NCBI GenBank assembly: GCA_000320545.1
Contig: ADNK01003025.1
Coordinates: 1-64,000, forward strand
Length of the DNA: 64,000 nucleotides
Source of the DNA: Bigelowiella natans CCMP2755
Lineage: Eukaryota > Cercozoa > Chlorarachniophyceae
Direction of reading: 5' to 3'
The translations under genes were made by a program, and so were the position numbers. The notes under the pieces were generated by a model. The model was not told where the DNA came from, searched no databases, and saw only the letters and a list, made by a program, of their open reading frames with translations. This document shows positions 24,501 to 35,334 of this stretch, piece by piece. Numbering within the stretch: the stretch's first letter is position 1; each line of letters starts with the position of its first letter.

Positions 24501-25559
24501 GGTACTGCGCGCTCACGCCAACCTCGTGTCGCATCTTGCGCACGATATGTTCCATGTCATGTTTGCTGAATAGTTCCGGGGTCGTTGCTTCTCTGCGCTT
24601 TGTCGCCATGCTCGCCGCAACTCCAACTTTGCTCCCTTCACCAACTTTGCTTTCTTCACCTTCTACCGCGGGTGATGTTGGCCTAAACAAGATTGATGGG
24701 CTTCGCACCTTTTTTACTCTCCGGTGATGATGCTCAGGTTTCCTTTGAAATCGTCGCATAAGCATCCCTACATCGGCGGTCGCGTTTCGAGCGTGTCCCC
24801 TTCTCTTCGGTTTCATGATTTTTTTATCATCCAGCGCTAAAGGATTGCAGAGATCACTGGCAGAAGAAGTCTTTGTCAATTTTAAGCGGTTTCTTTGATC
24901 ATTTTTCTCGAGGCGGTGTGATGGTATATTCCTTCTCTGGGGCGCTTCTGAAGACTTTGCCCGCCTATGTTTTCCACCCGATGGAGTAGGTTTATGATGA
25001 AATTTGACTCCTGAAAATATAGAAATATAAAGAGTAAACGAGCAAGCAAGATAGAAAGAGAGATGGGGGGGTTGGGGACACCCGAAGGAACACATCAGAA
25101 TATCCTCTCAATCCTGCAATATTTTTGGCTAGCACGATTTTTTTCTTATCTCAATAGTATTTAAAGAAGCTGGCACTCTTAGAGTAATTACGGATTCGTT
25201 CAGAAGGACTGAGTTCTGAAGATGGCGTTTTAAGAGCCGGTGGTGGATCTAAATAGAAACTACAATTGCTGCCTTGACTGGCAGCACTATGTGCATGCCA
25301 GTCAGCAGGCGGCGGCGGCGTTGTATCTGTGCTTCCCAACCTAGAGGGAGGAGAAAAAGGTGTTCATTGTTATAAATTATGTTAACTCAAGAGTGTATCA
25401 TCGAAGTTACTACCCGGACATGGAATCTGTAAGCTTTCCACTGCTCGTATGACTCCTATGTCTTTCCTTCAGGCTGAGTCTACAGGGTATCTTTGGAATT
25501 CTCCTCCCGGAAGATTGTTGTTCCATCTCATCATTATGTCCACCACTTGATTCGCTCAT
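16773..25559 (-). CDS. DEP-DEP-PH-cNMP binding x3-RGS signalling protein, 1173 aa
   Basis: RGS domains speed GTP hydrolysis on G-alpha; cNMP domains bind cAMP/cGMP; DEP and PH target membranes or receptors. Residues ~1-235: Ser-rich, basic linker. DEP1 ~240-345 (GVQIIDWVLESQ). DEP2 ~364-430 (GVSGSAILDWL). PH ~478-585 (FWKKRYFRLK, then EAIKWVGALKPF). cNMP-A ~600-700 (FGEEMF, degenerate), cNMP-B ~715-845 (FGEVALIMDIGRTASV), cNMP-C ~865-985 (FGEAALVSEESKRTAT). RGS ~1005-1150 (GLLCWEAVVRFRKF, VNIPDFMRKNV, GLMRNDKLSTF). Exons: 25559-25414, 25340-25192, 25010-24386, 24196-24026, 23901-23725, 23612-23400, 23079-22923, 22641-22474, 22321-21988, 21842-21746, 21412-21381, 21237-21166, 21041-20992, 20699-20633, 20458-20340, 20181-20096, 19969-19903, 19788-19701, 19528-19395, 19151-19121, 18983-18923, 18629-18521, 18351-18310, 18044-17982, 17721-17677, 17526-17482, 17294-17213, 16864-16773. 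Every phase agrees (3522 nt). No kinase or channel domain is present. Confidence 0.88.
16876..16903. repeat. (GAA)n run serving as polypyrimidine tract
   Basis: On the sense (minus) strand this is a CTT run a few bases upstream of the acceptor of the last exon (16864) of the RGS gene. Confidence 0.8.
17310..17449. repeat. (CA)n(GA)n and (ATC)n microsatellites in RGS-gene intron
   Basis: CA 17313-17341, GA to 17381, then ATC repeats 17414-17449, all between the last two exons of the RGS domain that precede the terminal exon (17526-17482 and 17294-17213). Confidence 0.95.
17765..18112. repeat. Two (TA)n runs and a (GA)n run in RGS-gene introns
   Basis: TA runs 17774-17801 and 17925-17964 and GA run 18075-18112. 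They flank exon 18044-17982. Confidence 0.95.
18661..18725. repeat. (CA)n microsatellite in RGS-gene intron
   Basis: CA run 18661-18691 continuing as imperfect ACAC/ACGT to about 18725, shortly upstream (sense strand) of exon 18629-18521. Confidence 0.9.
19164..19590. repeat. Trinucleotide microsatellites (AAG, CAA, GGA)
   Basis: AAG-type run ~19167-19200, CAA run 19311-19343 and GGA-type run ~19540-19590, in introns around exons 19528-19395 and 19151-19121. Short Leu- or Cys-rich ORFs here are shadows of these repeats. Confidence 0.85.
20027..20058. repeat. (CA)n microsatellite in RGS-gene intron
   Basis: Imperfect CA run between exons 20181-20096 and 19969-19903. Confidence 0.85.
20768..20970. 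repeat. (CA)n, (TA)n and (CTA)n microsatellites in one intron
   Basis: CA 20774-20808, TA 20812-20841 and CTA/ACT 20934-20970, all in the intron between exons 21041-20992 and 20699-20633, which splits the phosphate-binding cassette of cNMP-B immediately after FGE. Confidence 0.95.
21512..21640. repeat. (TA)n and G/GA-rich low-complexity run
   Basis: TA run ~21532-21565 and a G-rich, GA-containing run 21598-21638 in the intron between exons 21842-21746 and 21412-21381. Confidence 0.9.
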
Positions 25560-26757
25560 CGAATTAAGCTAAAAGAAGGTCCTAATTACCTGGAATGGTA
25601 AGTTTTTACTTCACCGAGTGTTTTCATAGCGAATGAAAGAACTGGGCAATCCTTGAAAATTTTTAAGTCAACCTTAAAAGTCCCTCATGGGAATCCTTGA
25701 TACATTTTGTTGAAGATCTTGTTTGTTGCCAGCCTGTTTGGAGTCAAGATGGATGAGGCTGGAGCTTACCTCTTATCAAGCTACCATCGAAGCAAACATG
25801 GGGGGCAAGCCATCGCCAAAGTGTTCAGAATCTCGATGTTCGATGTTCTTAAATCATCGATCGCTTTGTCATCCTTTGTCGCACCAATAAATTTTGCATC
25901 GATTCTCAGGCCATTCCGACATTTCTAAATGACGAAGTAGATCTCCTCGTAGACTAGAACTAGATCTACTCGTATTTTCTACGAGGAGCAGCAAAATGTG
26001 TTCACCAGATTTCGAGTGAGAAAGCAAAAAAAAGTAAGATAGATCTATAGTGTTTCTGCATGTATCGAACCGTGCATTCGTGTTTGGCGACATCAATCAG
26101 TGAGCTCTCAATCTTCATCAAAACCCCTAAAGAAGTGGTTCATTGAATCCCCCTCAAATGCATGATGTTTTAGACTGAAATCATCTGTGTTTTCGAAAAT
26201 CGATCAATTCAGAAGCACTCGTTAAAAAAATGTTAAAAATAGGTTTTGACGACAAGAAAAGGACATGTCGTAGGCAAATAAATCGATGGGAAAACGAAAT
26301 TCCGTCTGACGTCCATCAGAGTCAGCGTGGCAGGTAGAAGCTTTCCCCCCCTCATCATTTTCAGCTTATATTATTGTCATTAAGTGTTTACATATTGACC
26401 CCCGTGATGTATAAAAAGACCCTGCTTTTCTGAAGTGATTAGTTAAAGTTTTTGAGTTGGTGTGATGAAATTATTGAAATTAATAGTGGCATGGAATGAA
26501 AACGTCAAAAATGTTTACTTCTGAGGGAGAAATTCAAATGTCCTGACGTAAAAAGCCTACCTACTACAAACACCATCTCAACATACAAATTAAAATATGA
26601 TAGTTTAAAGGATCATAATACATTCTCCCAGAACAAGGGTGGATCCAGTAGTGGATTAGGGGCTATTTCCTTCTTTACTGTGCCGGGCATGCTGCTTGAC
26701 ATCATCTTCAGACCTCGAAAGACTTAGACTAATGTGTTTTATCTTAAATCAATCAGG
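25560..26757. other. Divergent intergenic region
   Basis: Lies between the 5' ends of the RGS gene (minus) and the WW-domain gene (plus), so both promoters should be here. AT-rich, with no recognisable promoter motif and no convincing exon. Confidence 0.4.
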
Positions 26758-28013
26758 ATGGCGGATAGTGGATTCAAACCTGGTTCGAATGAGGACCTTG
26801 CCGCAATGGCAGCAAGATTCAAAGCTGCAGGTCAGCACTCACATCCACAGTATCCACCATTGCAAGCCCTGAAAAAATCAATGGATCCAGGTGTCTCAAC
26901 GACATCGAGTGACCCCCAAGGTGCCCCCCCAGCAGGAAATTCTGATGAAGATCTTGCGGCTCTTGCTGCCAGCATACGTGGACACAGGTAAAAGAGGCAT
27001 ATTTTTCGGTCATCAACGTCGAGAGGGGTGGAAATTGGGTTCCATGATTCAGAATAGTATGTTGCACAGGAAGGTGAGAAAGAATGAATAATCTATTTCT
27101 TTTAAAATTAGTGCCCCTCCTTCGGCGGCGCATCCGACTAAGAACTCCGATGCAGAACTAAAGATGCTCGCTCAAAAACTCGGTGCTGCCCCGACTACCG
27201 CCACGACAGACGTAGGGGAAATCGCCAAAAAGCTTCTTTCAGTAAGTTATTTTCATGCTTTCTAATCTATTTGTGATGGGGAACACCGCTACAGCTTCGA
27301 CAAATATTTCGTCCTTTCATAAAACGTCGTCAGGGTGGTAGCAAACCTCAACTTGGTATAGAGAAGGAAGAGGCACCTGTTACAGAACCGGTATGTTGAC
27401 TACCTATACATCATCAAAATAGTCATTGCTGCGAACTCCTTCCTTGACCTCATCCCCTTTCCACGTCGCTGTTCTCATACAACACTCTCGTCCTCTCCCC
27501 GATGCACAGGCTGACAATATAGGCTCAGCAGCGCCAGAAGAAGTACCAGAAGAAGATCCGGAGGTGCTACCAGCTGAGCGAGCAAGAGAGGGGGGTGAAC
27601 AGAATCTTCAAAATGGGGATGTAGATGGCAGCGGGGCTGATGCGAAAGATGAGTCGAACGAGGACAGTATTGAATGGGTGCAGTATCTTGATGAAGAGTC
27701 TGGGTAAGTCAGTAACTAGCATCTTGTGAGATGTGCAGATGGCTATCGATCTTCTCTTTATGCTTGTGTATTCGCTCACACAATCATATTCTAGCTATTC
27801 ATTGGTATGCCACACGACTGAATTGACTCCTCTTCAACTATAATTAGGTGTCCTTACTGGTACAACACACGGACGAGTGAGACGACGTGGGAAGAGCCGA
27901 TTGAAGATTTTGCGCTAGATGAATCAGCAGCAGAGTTACTGAAAGACCTTAGGTCGTGGTCGCCTCTTGCTCCCTCTTCCAACTCCGTGAATCTTCCTTC
28001 CCTCCCCTCTCTC

Positions 28014-28063
<50 letters not shown>

Positions 28064-31000
28064 TCTGTGTGTGTGTGTGCGTGTGCGTGTGCGTGTGCGT
28101 GTGCGTGTACGCGTGCGGGACTCGACATAAAACCTCTAACAGGTTTTAAGATAGAAATTTTCAAATATGTACGGTACTGTAAACATCAATATTTTCGCTC
28201 TTCGCTAGCTAAGTACGAAAAGCATCTGTGTCATGACAAAGAAATGAAAAGTCACCATTGCTCGTCTTGTCGTCCTAATGTTACCGCAGCGGTCTGAGTG
28301 GCGGAAGGAGTAGCGCCGAAGTTCGCGAAGGTTTCATCTGTCCGAAGTGTTATCTCGCTTTAACCTCGCAGGAGGAGCTCCTTAGACACTGCATGACGTG
28401 TGCAGGGAAGACTCCGGATACTGCTGCACGTAGAGGGGGAAAGAGCAAGGCCGCTTCGGTACTGCAACAACTCCTTCTACCAATGCTTTCTCCAGAGACT
28501 AAATGGCATTATGCTCTTTCATGCTAAATGCTGCTCCCAGGTGCCCGTTTCCGCTACAATTGTCCCTCAGAAACCACAGCAGCATCAAAGTATGACGGAC
28601 AGGCTCCTCGGATACTTTGGCGGGTGCGGTGCATGATGATCGTCGTATCTTATCGTGATGATAATGAGTATAGTTATTATTATCATTTTTGTTTTTTATA
28701 TTGTTATTTTTAGCGCTAGATGCTATGTGCCATGTGTACTCTTCCCACAGCCCTTATCTTCAAACCGCCTGTCACGTATATAGGGTCACGAAGGATGACT
28801 CAATGGACGTCAAAGACATGCTTGACGGAGCAGGCCAAAGGTGGGAAAGCCAGAGAAGATGTGTAGTAGTAGTAGCACAAGCAGCAGCAGTACTACTAGT
28901 AGTGGTAGTTGTTGCTGTTATGATGAAAAATAGACACGGTCCTTTCCTCTAGCTTTCCATTTCGCTGATATTATCGTGGAGGGAGGAGTATGAAAGTGGG
29001 GGTGGCGGGTGTGGTGGTGGTGGTGGGGGTGAACAGCGCGAATTACATGATTGACAATGATGAAATCCTATCTTCTTCCTCTTCTCTCTTTGTCTGGAGG
29101 GAGGAGTATGAAAGTGGGGGTGGCGGGTGTGGTGGTGGTGGTGGGGGTGAACAGCGCGAATTACATGATTGACAATGATGAAATCCTATCTTCTTCCTCT
29201 TCTCTCTTTGTCTCATTCCTTCAGTGGTGGTCAAGTTGTCAACCTCACGGAGAAACAGCTGCGAAAACTTATTGGTACGTACGCGTTGCTATCGTCTTCA
29301 GCATCATTCGTGGCTACATCATAATAAGATACGTCAGTTTAGCAGAAATCATAAAAAACATTCATCATATATATCTCGTCATTCATTTTAAGCTGTCAGT
29401 AATCACACATAAATCTCGTCACTCGAACAGTATTATTGGTGTATCATTTGACGTGGAGACAGTAGCTGTAGTAGGGCGATGTTCGCCGATTCCTGTTGCT
29501 CCCTTTCCACCCGTCTCTCTTCAGGCCTTAACAAGCGCAACAAGATGCTCAAATCTAAGTTACAGAAACAAACGGAAAAATACAACCAGAATATTAAGGT
29601 ATGTTACCTATAATAAGACGATAATGATGGATTTATTGCTGCGCGCCATCGTTGCTCATACTCCTCTTATCACATGTTATTGGTGTTTTCTCGATCATAT
29701 TTCCATCATAAGAGGGGGGTATTATAATGACGTATTTGCATCTGGATGAACTCATAGGTTTTGGTGGAGAGAGATCGTAAGTATAAGGTGCTTCTGCAGA
29801 AGAAGGAAGAGCATCATCTCAAGGAGGTAGCAACTTCTCGATGAACCCTGGAACTTTTCTCTCCCCTCTTTCCCTTCCGTATTTCTTTTATTTTCTGAAA
29901 GTGCGTTCTCCTATTTCCGCTTAGTGGGTACCTCCTCCCTCTCCCCCCCCCCTTTTTTTGAAGGTCCATGTCCTGAAGGAACAAAACGCGAGACTCGCAA
30001 AAGGCATCGCGCAACAACATGAAGAGTGAGTAGTGACACTTAATGATGACGAGTGACAGATGGATAATATGCTCACGATAACCCTTTCATTCTCTCTTTA
30101 ATGCACTTATCGCCTTGGCTAGGTTCAAGCGCAAGAACTTTAAAGTGCTGAAGCAGAATCAGAGCATGGGCAAACAGGTTGTTAGCTACATAAAAAAGGC
30201 TGCTGCTTCGTTGTTGTGTGTTCTTGCGCCTGCCCATTCATCCACGCCAATTCATGAATCACCCACGCGCGCGAGTCCGCGATGAGACGATGGTGCTAAA
30301 AGATTAAATTATGACTGTCAATTCTAATACCAGTTCTGATCTTTGTTGTCGTTCCCGATTTCGGCTTTTCTACCGTTGTTCTATTCCAGCTCTCTGCCGC
30401 TCTGATCCAGCTGCAAGAAAAGGCGCAACTCGAAACGGACAATAAGGTAGCGCCATTCTTTCAAAACATTTTGCAGATAATGCCTCATTTGGGGAAAGTA
30501 TTAAAGAAACTGCTGCAACTCCTCATGTTGGATAATGCTTCGCAGTTTTATCGCCAATCCGAGTGTATATTTGTCACATTTGAAGTAAGCATGCCTCGCA
30601 CTACCTAACAAAACTGTCTTTGTCGGCATCTTCCTGCAGTCGCTTAGGCAAGAAAACTTCAAGATGCGCGAATACATAAAGAGGCTCAAGCGTGAGGTAT
30701 GTTACAGTGTTGTGTTCGATAGTCTGTGGACGTTAACTATCAATGATTTTGCAGCTGAGCGAGCAAAAATCTATTGTCGATACGCTGAAGGACGCAACGA
30801 AAGACGCGCATAAGAAAATTTACGGTTAGGAATTTTAGCATTAGATGTATTGAAGCCAAATGAGCCATCTCACCTCCCCACGACATTCTTCTCTTCAATC
30901 CAGTAGAGTCGTCATCGATAACAATCGTCTCAAAGACGTATAACTTACATTATTTTTGTTTGTCAGAGCTGGAGTCTCACAAAGGAAGTGATTCCGCTAA

Positions 31001-31091
31001 TGCAGACGGAGGTGATGGTGATGGCGGAATGCCGGTCGCTGATCTACAGCCACCGACTGGGGATGATGATGATGCAATGGCATCTGTATAA
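26758..31091 (+). CDS. WW domain / C2H2 zinc finger / coiled-coil protein, 547 aa
   Basis: Probable adaptor or tether. Residues 10-22, 61-73 and 88-100 are three copies of a short helix motif (SNEDLAAMAARF, SDEDLAALAASI, SDAELKMLAQKL). A WW domain at ~190-225 (IEWVQYLDEESG, then YWYNTRTSETTWEEP) should bind Pro-rich ligands. A zinc finger at ~250-275 (EGFICPKCYLALTSQEELL) closely resembles the Rab5-binding finger of EEA1/Rabenosyn-type endosomal proteins. Residues ~340-515 form a Lys/Glu/Gln-rich coiled coil; the tail is acidic. Exons: 26758-26987, 27112-27241, 27334-27390, 27510-27703, 27848-27952, 28290-28458, 28541-28623, 28784-28840, 29225-29274, 29525-29598, 29758-29826, 29964-30025, 30123-30177, 30390-30446, 30640-30696, 30755-30824, 30967-31091. 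All phases agree (1644 nt). The last Zn ligand is uncertain (HCMTC). A role at endosomes is inference. Confidence 0.85.
28018..28108. repeat. (CT)n(GT)n microsatellite in WW-gene intron
   Basis: CT run 28018-28061 followed by GT/GC-GT run to about 28108, inside the intron 27953-28289. An ORF that reads through it has no support. Confidence 0.95.
28978..29213. repeat. Exact 118-bp tandem duplication in WW-gene intron
   Basis: 28978-29095 is repeated at 29096-29213 with no difference seen by eye. Both lie in the intron between exons 28784-28840 and 29225-29274. The copies end only 11 bases before the acceptor-proximal exon. Confidence 0.92.
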
Positions 31092-32583
31092 CAGTGGCAG
31101 ATATAGAAATAGTGCTCGGCTATATGTTCGATTACGGTGTGGAGCGGGAGACACCCAAATGTGAACAAGTTTAACCCGTTATTGTAAGCTACAACCTTTA
31201 AGGCCGCTATGATAGTATGGTGAATGTGTACTTGCACAGTCCGTGTGCATATAATGGCTCTGCTGCGCATGCTGTTCTTGGCCATGTAATGGCTACTGCA
31301 CCTTTTATCGCGCTATGCTTATGCATCATCGAGGTGTAGCCTCAGTCCTTCAGTATATGCCTGTAGATGGCGTGTGTATCAGCGATGGAGGATGTAAAGC
31401 TACATTTGTGATACCACATCGCGCACTAGCAGAGCGACATATATCTGACAAAATCATCATTGTGGATTCATGCATCATTGCGTGCTAGCGTGCACTACTA
31501 GACTATAGCAAGTGCAGTGCATCGCATTATTACAAATCGGCATGTAGGACATAGTTTTTAATTGCGATGAGTCAGCACCATCGTATCGCGTTGTCAGGAA
31601 GCACGTCGACGAACATTTCTCACTGGAAGGGCTTGCTAGTTTGATGGCTTGATGCAAGAACAAGCACCTGCTAGCCTAGGCACATATGCTTTGACGAGGG
31701 GCTTTTAACACCAGCACTACATGTTAGAGCGTCATCGCGCACGCATGCTAGCATGCACAGCAGGCTAATGAGCAAGAATAAATGTGATGATCGTTGAATT
31801 AATTCACTATTCATTTGCCGAATGGGCTAGTAGGGGGCACGCCGATGAACGATGCGCGTCACAGGCTAACGCATGCGCAATCATGCAACATGGAATTCCA
31901 TGCAAACCAAGGCGCTCATTGTTTGACAAATTTGTGGCGGCAAATGTGCTTCGCGATTATCAAGCACATTGCTAGACTGCCCTGCCTGTTGTTCTGTCTC
32001 ACTGTTAGTGCTACGCACATGTCATTCCGCATTCAATTTAATTGTCTAAGACTTGTTTTGCCGGCCAACCTAGCAACTATATTTCAGATTTACGAGCACG
32101 CTACCGAAACGCGTAACAACATACTAGCAGCATGCGTACAATACGCGCAGCATGAATGACATTTCAAATTTCGACGTGCGCATAGGCCATACGTTCTTCG
32201 CGCTACCGTAGCAGATAATTAGAATATGCACCAGGAAACAACAAGAATGAATTTCTATCTAGGAAAAATACACATCTAGAAGCATACTCGAGTAAAAAGG
32301 CAGAAACACTGTATTCAAATTGCACAAACCCAGATGTAATAATAGAGTTGTTACTATACAAAGAAGATTTCTACAGGAGGTGCATTAGGTATGCATAGCG
32401 ATAGGGCAATTCCACGCATCTTTTGCTAACTTAAATTTTTCTCGCTCAATATTCTCTAATTTCTAATGCACCACCACACTTTTACAATTTTTGATTTGCT
32501 GCTGTACACATCTCTGGGAGCGGGTAGAATTTGGTACATAAAATTATTTTATTCCTCGAAATGCTTGGTTTTAGAATCAGGAG
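31092..32583. other. Convergent intergenic region with palindrome-rich repeat
   Basis: No exon chain. 31250-32150 contains many GCATGC/GCTAGC palindromes, including the 14-bp perfect palindrome GCATGCTAGCATGC at 31743-31756, like 15450-16370. 32160-32583 is AT-rich 3' flank. Confidence 0.5.
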
Positions 32584-32908
32584 TCAATGTAGCATTGTCC
32601 TAGGTACATCTCGTGGAAAATGCCACAATTCGTCGTCATTTCGTGAATCGAGCGGGATGTATGGAAGATCAACTGGACCAACATAGTTTGAAATAGGTCT
32701 TATCAATTTCTTTTCCTCTCCTTGCTCAATAATGTGAGCAGACCTAAAGAATAGCATACATCTCTTGAGGGTCATACAGATTTGCATGTCGTCATGCCGT
32801 TCCAAGAACTTGCCAGCAAGGATATAAACACAGAACCATGCAAATCCATTTAGCTTCTTTTCCTGATTCTCTCCATTTCTCCTACTACGAGTTAGATGGG
32901 CTTATTTG

Positions 32909-32939
<31 letters not shown>

Positions 32940-34497
32940 ATCAGGTGCATCGTCAGCAGCAGCAGGAGCAGCACCCACACGAACTCGCCGTCTATTACTT
33001 ACCATCCTGCAAGTCTGGCAAGTGCAAACAGAGCTACAAAGATATTTTGTGGTATGCCAAGGAAATCGAACACTAGGGCAGTGTAATAGTCAACGTTTGG
33101 CCGAAGCCCTTTTTCCTCCAGTATTGCATCTTCTATCGCCTCCGCAATTGCCATTTTCTATTCAGTCGCATATGAGAATATGCATAGGTAAATAATCGTG
33201 TTTTTAAAGTGTGCAGTGGCAGATGTCTGTAGGACATAAACGTTCGAATACTTATTGAAAGCTGTGTAGCTATCTTTGTTTGTCCGTCTATATGACAAAT
33301 TGTTGTTGGGGCACGTCGATTCACCTGCTGGCGTTTTTTGTCTGTCTGCGCCAGCTCTGAAGCCCAAGCTTTAATCATGGTGGACCGAGGATCGTCGCCA
33401 CCGCCCTCGCTATCCTTCCTATACACGCGATGTCCAAAGCCAGACAAGATCTGGCCGCGGGCGAGCGCGCTTCTCACGTAGTGTGCCGCGTCTCTTGGAG
33501 CACTGAACGAGTCGATCAACTCAATCGTGCCTGCAAGGGCCCCGCCTGTATGCATATCAGTTGTTCAACAAGAGTCTTCGCATTACATCATCGCCAAGCA
33601 CTAAGACGAATGAATAGGTCAGAAAAGAAAAACCGAGGCAATAGAGAAAGCATGTGCACACATTGTATAGCCATTCACGATCTTGCAATACCGTGCAAAG
33701 GCCCTCTGAGAGTTGACAAAGCCGAGCAGACACTTGAGTAGAAGTCCGCCTGCGTTGATGCTGTAACCCGTGCCGCAAATGTCGAGGCGTTCAGGTCATG
33801 CTCAGCGTACAAAATCATTACGCGATCCACAATCTGTGCTGCATTTCTGTGTAAGTCAGAATGACATTTTAACAATACACACACAGACACTATATCTACT
33901 CAAACGTATTTGTAGGTACTCTGTAATGATGAAATGCTCACTTCATATGTGGAAAAAGAAACACCGAAAATCTGTCTACCGTTCATGAATGCCGAGGCCC
34001 TTAACGATCCGTTCTGCAATGGAAAAATTTTCGGGATCTTGCACGTCGGGTGTGATGGGGGATCCACTTTTCTTCAGCCAATGCAATATCATCGAGGGAA
34101 AGAGGGCCAGGAGTTTCTCGGCTTTAACACAAGAGGAAATCCATCAGATTTTGTCACCAAATAATGCATATCCCCCGCAACAGCATATTCCAAGTTTCAC
34201 CTATCTTTTGAGATTCTTCCTTTATCGCGTGGATGCTTTGCTGATGCGAAGACATCGAATTGATCTCAAGCGCTCCTAAAATCGAGCAGCCAGTTCTGAG
34301 AACATCCATAGAATGGGCGCTTTGAGGAATTGCGCTTAACGTGCTCTCCAGTGCGGGCGTCAGCTCTTGATGCTTTGATAGACGTGCACGAAATTGAGCT
34401 GGTGATGACGATGGCCAGGAGAGCATGTAAACAATTGTGAGAAAAAAGGAGAAGAATAAGATGTCACAAAATCAGGCAGACGATAGAATGGGAAGCC

Positions 34498-34535
<38 letters not shown>

Positions 34536-35334
34536 TACGCCTGCATGAACATCAAATCAACCGACCTAGTTGAAGTTGGCTGGGCAGTAGCCCATAGATG
34601 AGAAGGTATGCCACTTCTTCGAATGACGACTCGACAGCGAGAGAAACAACAGGGAATCCACGGTATTGCAATCCTCTCCCCGGATCGCCTACCACTGAAA
34701 TACGCGAATCGCCCAAAACCACTCCTTTTAAGCCACCTGTTGTTGGTTAGGATAATTAGATGAGTTCAGATTGTCGATTGCTACACTGCGGAATATTTCG
34801 ATTGAGTCCACAAGATATCGCTGAAAATTTCAATGCGAGTTGTTAAGACTACTCGAATTTCGATATCCCCATTTTTTCTGAATTACGGTGGTTAGCTGAA
34901 AGGCCCAATATAGGAGAAATGGGACCTGCTGCACGAAGAGTCTCGTTCTTCGTGTTATGATTGGGTCCGTCAGGGACAGCATCTTGCGAGTCGGATTTGC
35001 ACAGGGCTCGAACTCGGAGTATTTCTGTCCTCCTGTCGTTGCTGCCTCGACGAATTGCAGGAAAATGGTCGCGTATTTTCAAGCTTCCTACTTTCGGATT
35101 CCGTTTACCCCTGATATTTGTTTTTGGATTGATGGCTTCGATGATTCCCGTTGTTCCTCGTGCAGACTTGTGCTGGATCGGAACTTGCAGCCTACACGTA
35201 TATCCTGCCGTCGTTTGCAATCCAATAACAATCAGTGAGGAGATTCCTAGGAGAGATAATACACTGATCCGTTTATCGATGAGCACTTGCCCCTTCCTTC
35301 TGAAACAAGCTGCTCTTGAAGCCATCCAAAGCAT
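32584..35334 (-). CDS. Methylcitrate/citrate synthase family enzyme with N-terminal leader, 549 aa
   Basis: Condenses acetyl-CoA or propionyl-CoA with oxaloacetate. The catalytic residues are present: His in GPLHGG (~371), His in GFGHRVYRK (~410) and Asp in NVDYY (~468); the upstream [10 protein letters not shown] element is also intact. The start [15 protein letters not shown], the [14 protein letters not shown] element and the end WSAHIIEQ...RPISNYVGP look more like bacterial-type 2-methylcitrate synthase (PrpC) than the classical mitochondrial enzyme. Exons: 35334-34887, 34736-34566, 34398-34201, 34121-33980, 33846-33692, 33545-33325, 33157-33003, 32743-32584; all phases agree (1650 nt). 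The first exon encodes ~149 residues before the enzyme core: a hydrophobic segment at ~24-40 ([15 protein letters not shown]) then ~85 basic, Arg/Lys-rich residues. This could be a signal plus transit leader. No peroxisomal C-terminal tripeptide is seen. Confidence 0.88.
32907..32940. repeat. (CTAT)n microsatellite in synthase intron
   Basis: Tetranucleotide run in the last intron of the synthase gene, between exons 33157-33003 and 32743-32584. Confidence 0.9.
34498..34536. repeat. (CA)n microsatellite in synthase intron
   Basis: CA run, TG on the sense strand, in the second intron of the synthase gene. Confidence 0.9.

Noticed and set aside
24284-24727. 147-aa plus-strand ORF
   Set aside because: Antisense of the DEP1 exon of the RGS gene.
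27956-28297. 113-aa ORF with a possible Cys/His finger
   Set aside because: Reads through CT/GT microsatellites and lies in the intron 27953-28289; the exon at 28290 joins the WW exon in frame and supplies the real finger.
28990-29749. Overlapping plus ORFs rich in Gly/Val and Ser
   Set aside because: Products of the 118-bp duplication and flanking introns; only 29225-29274 and 29525-29598 are exons of the WW gene.
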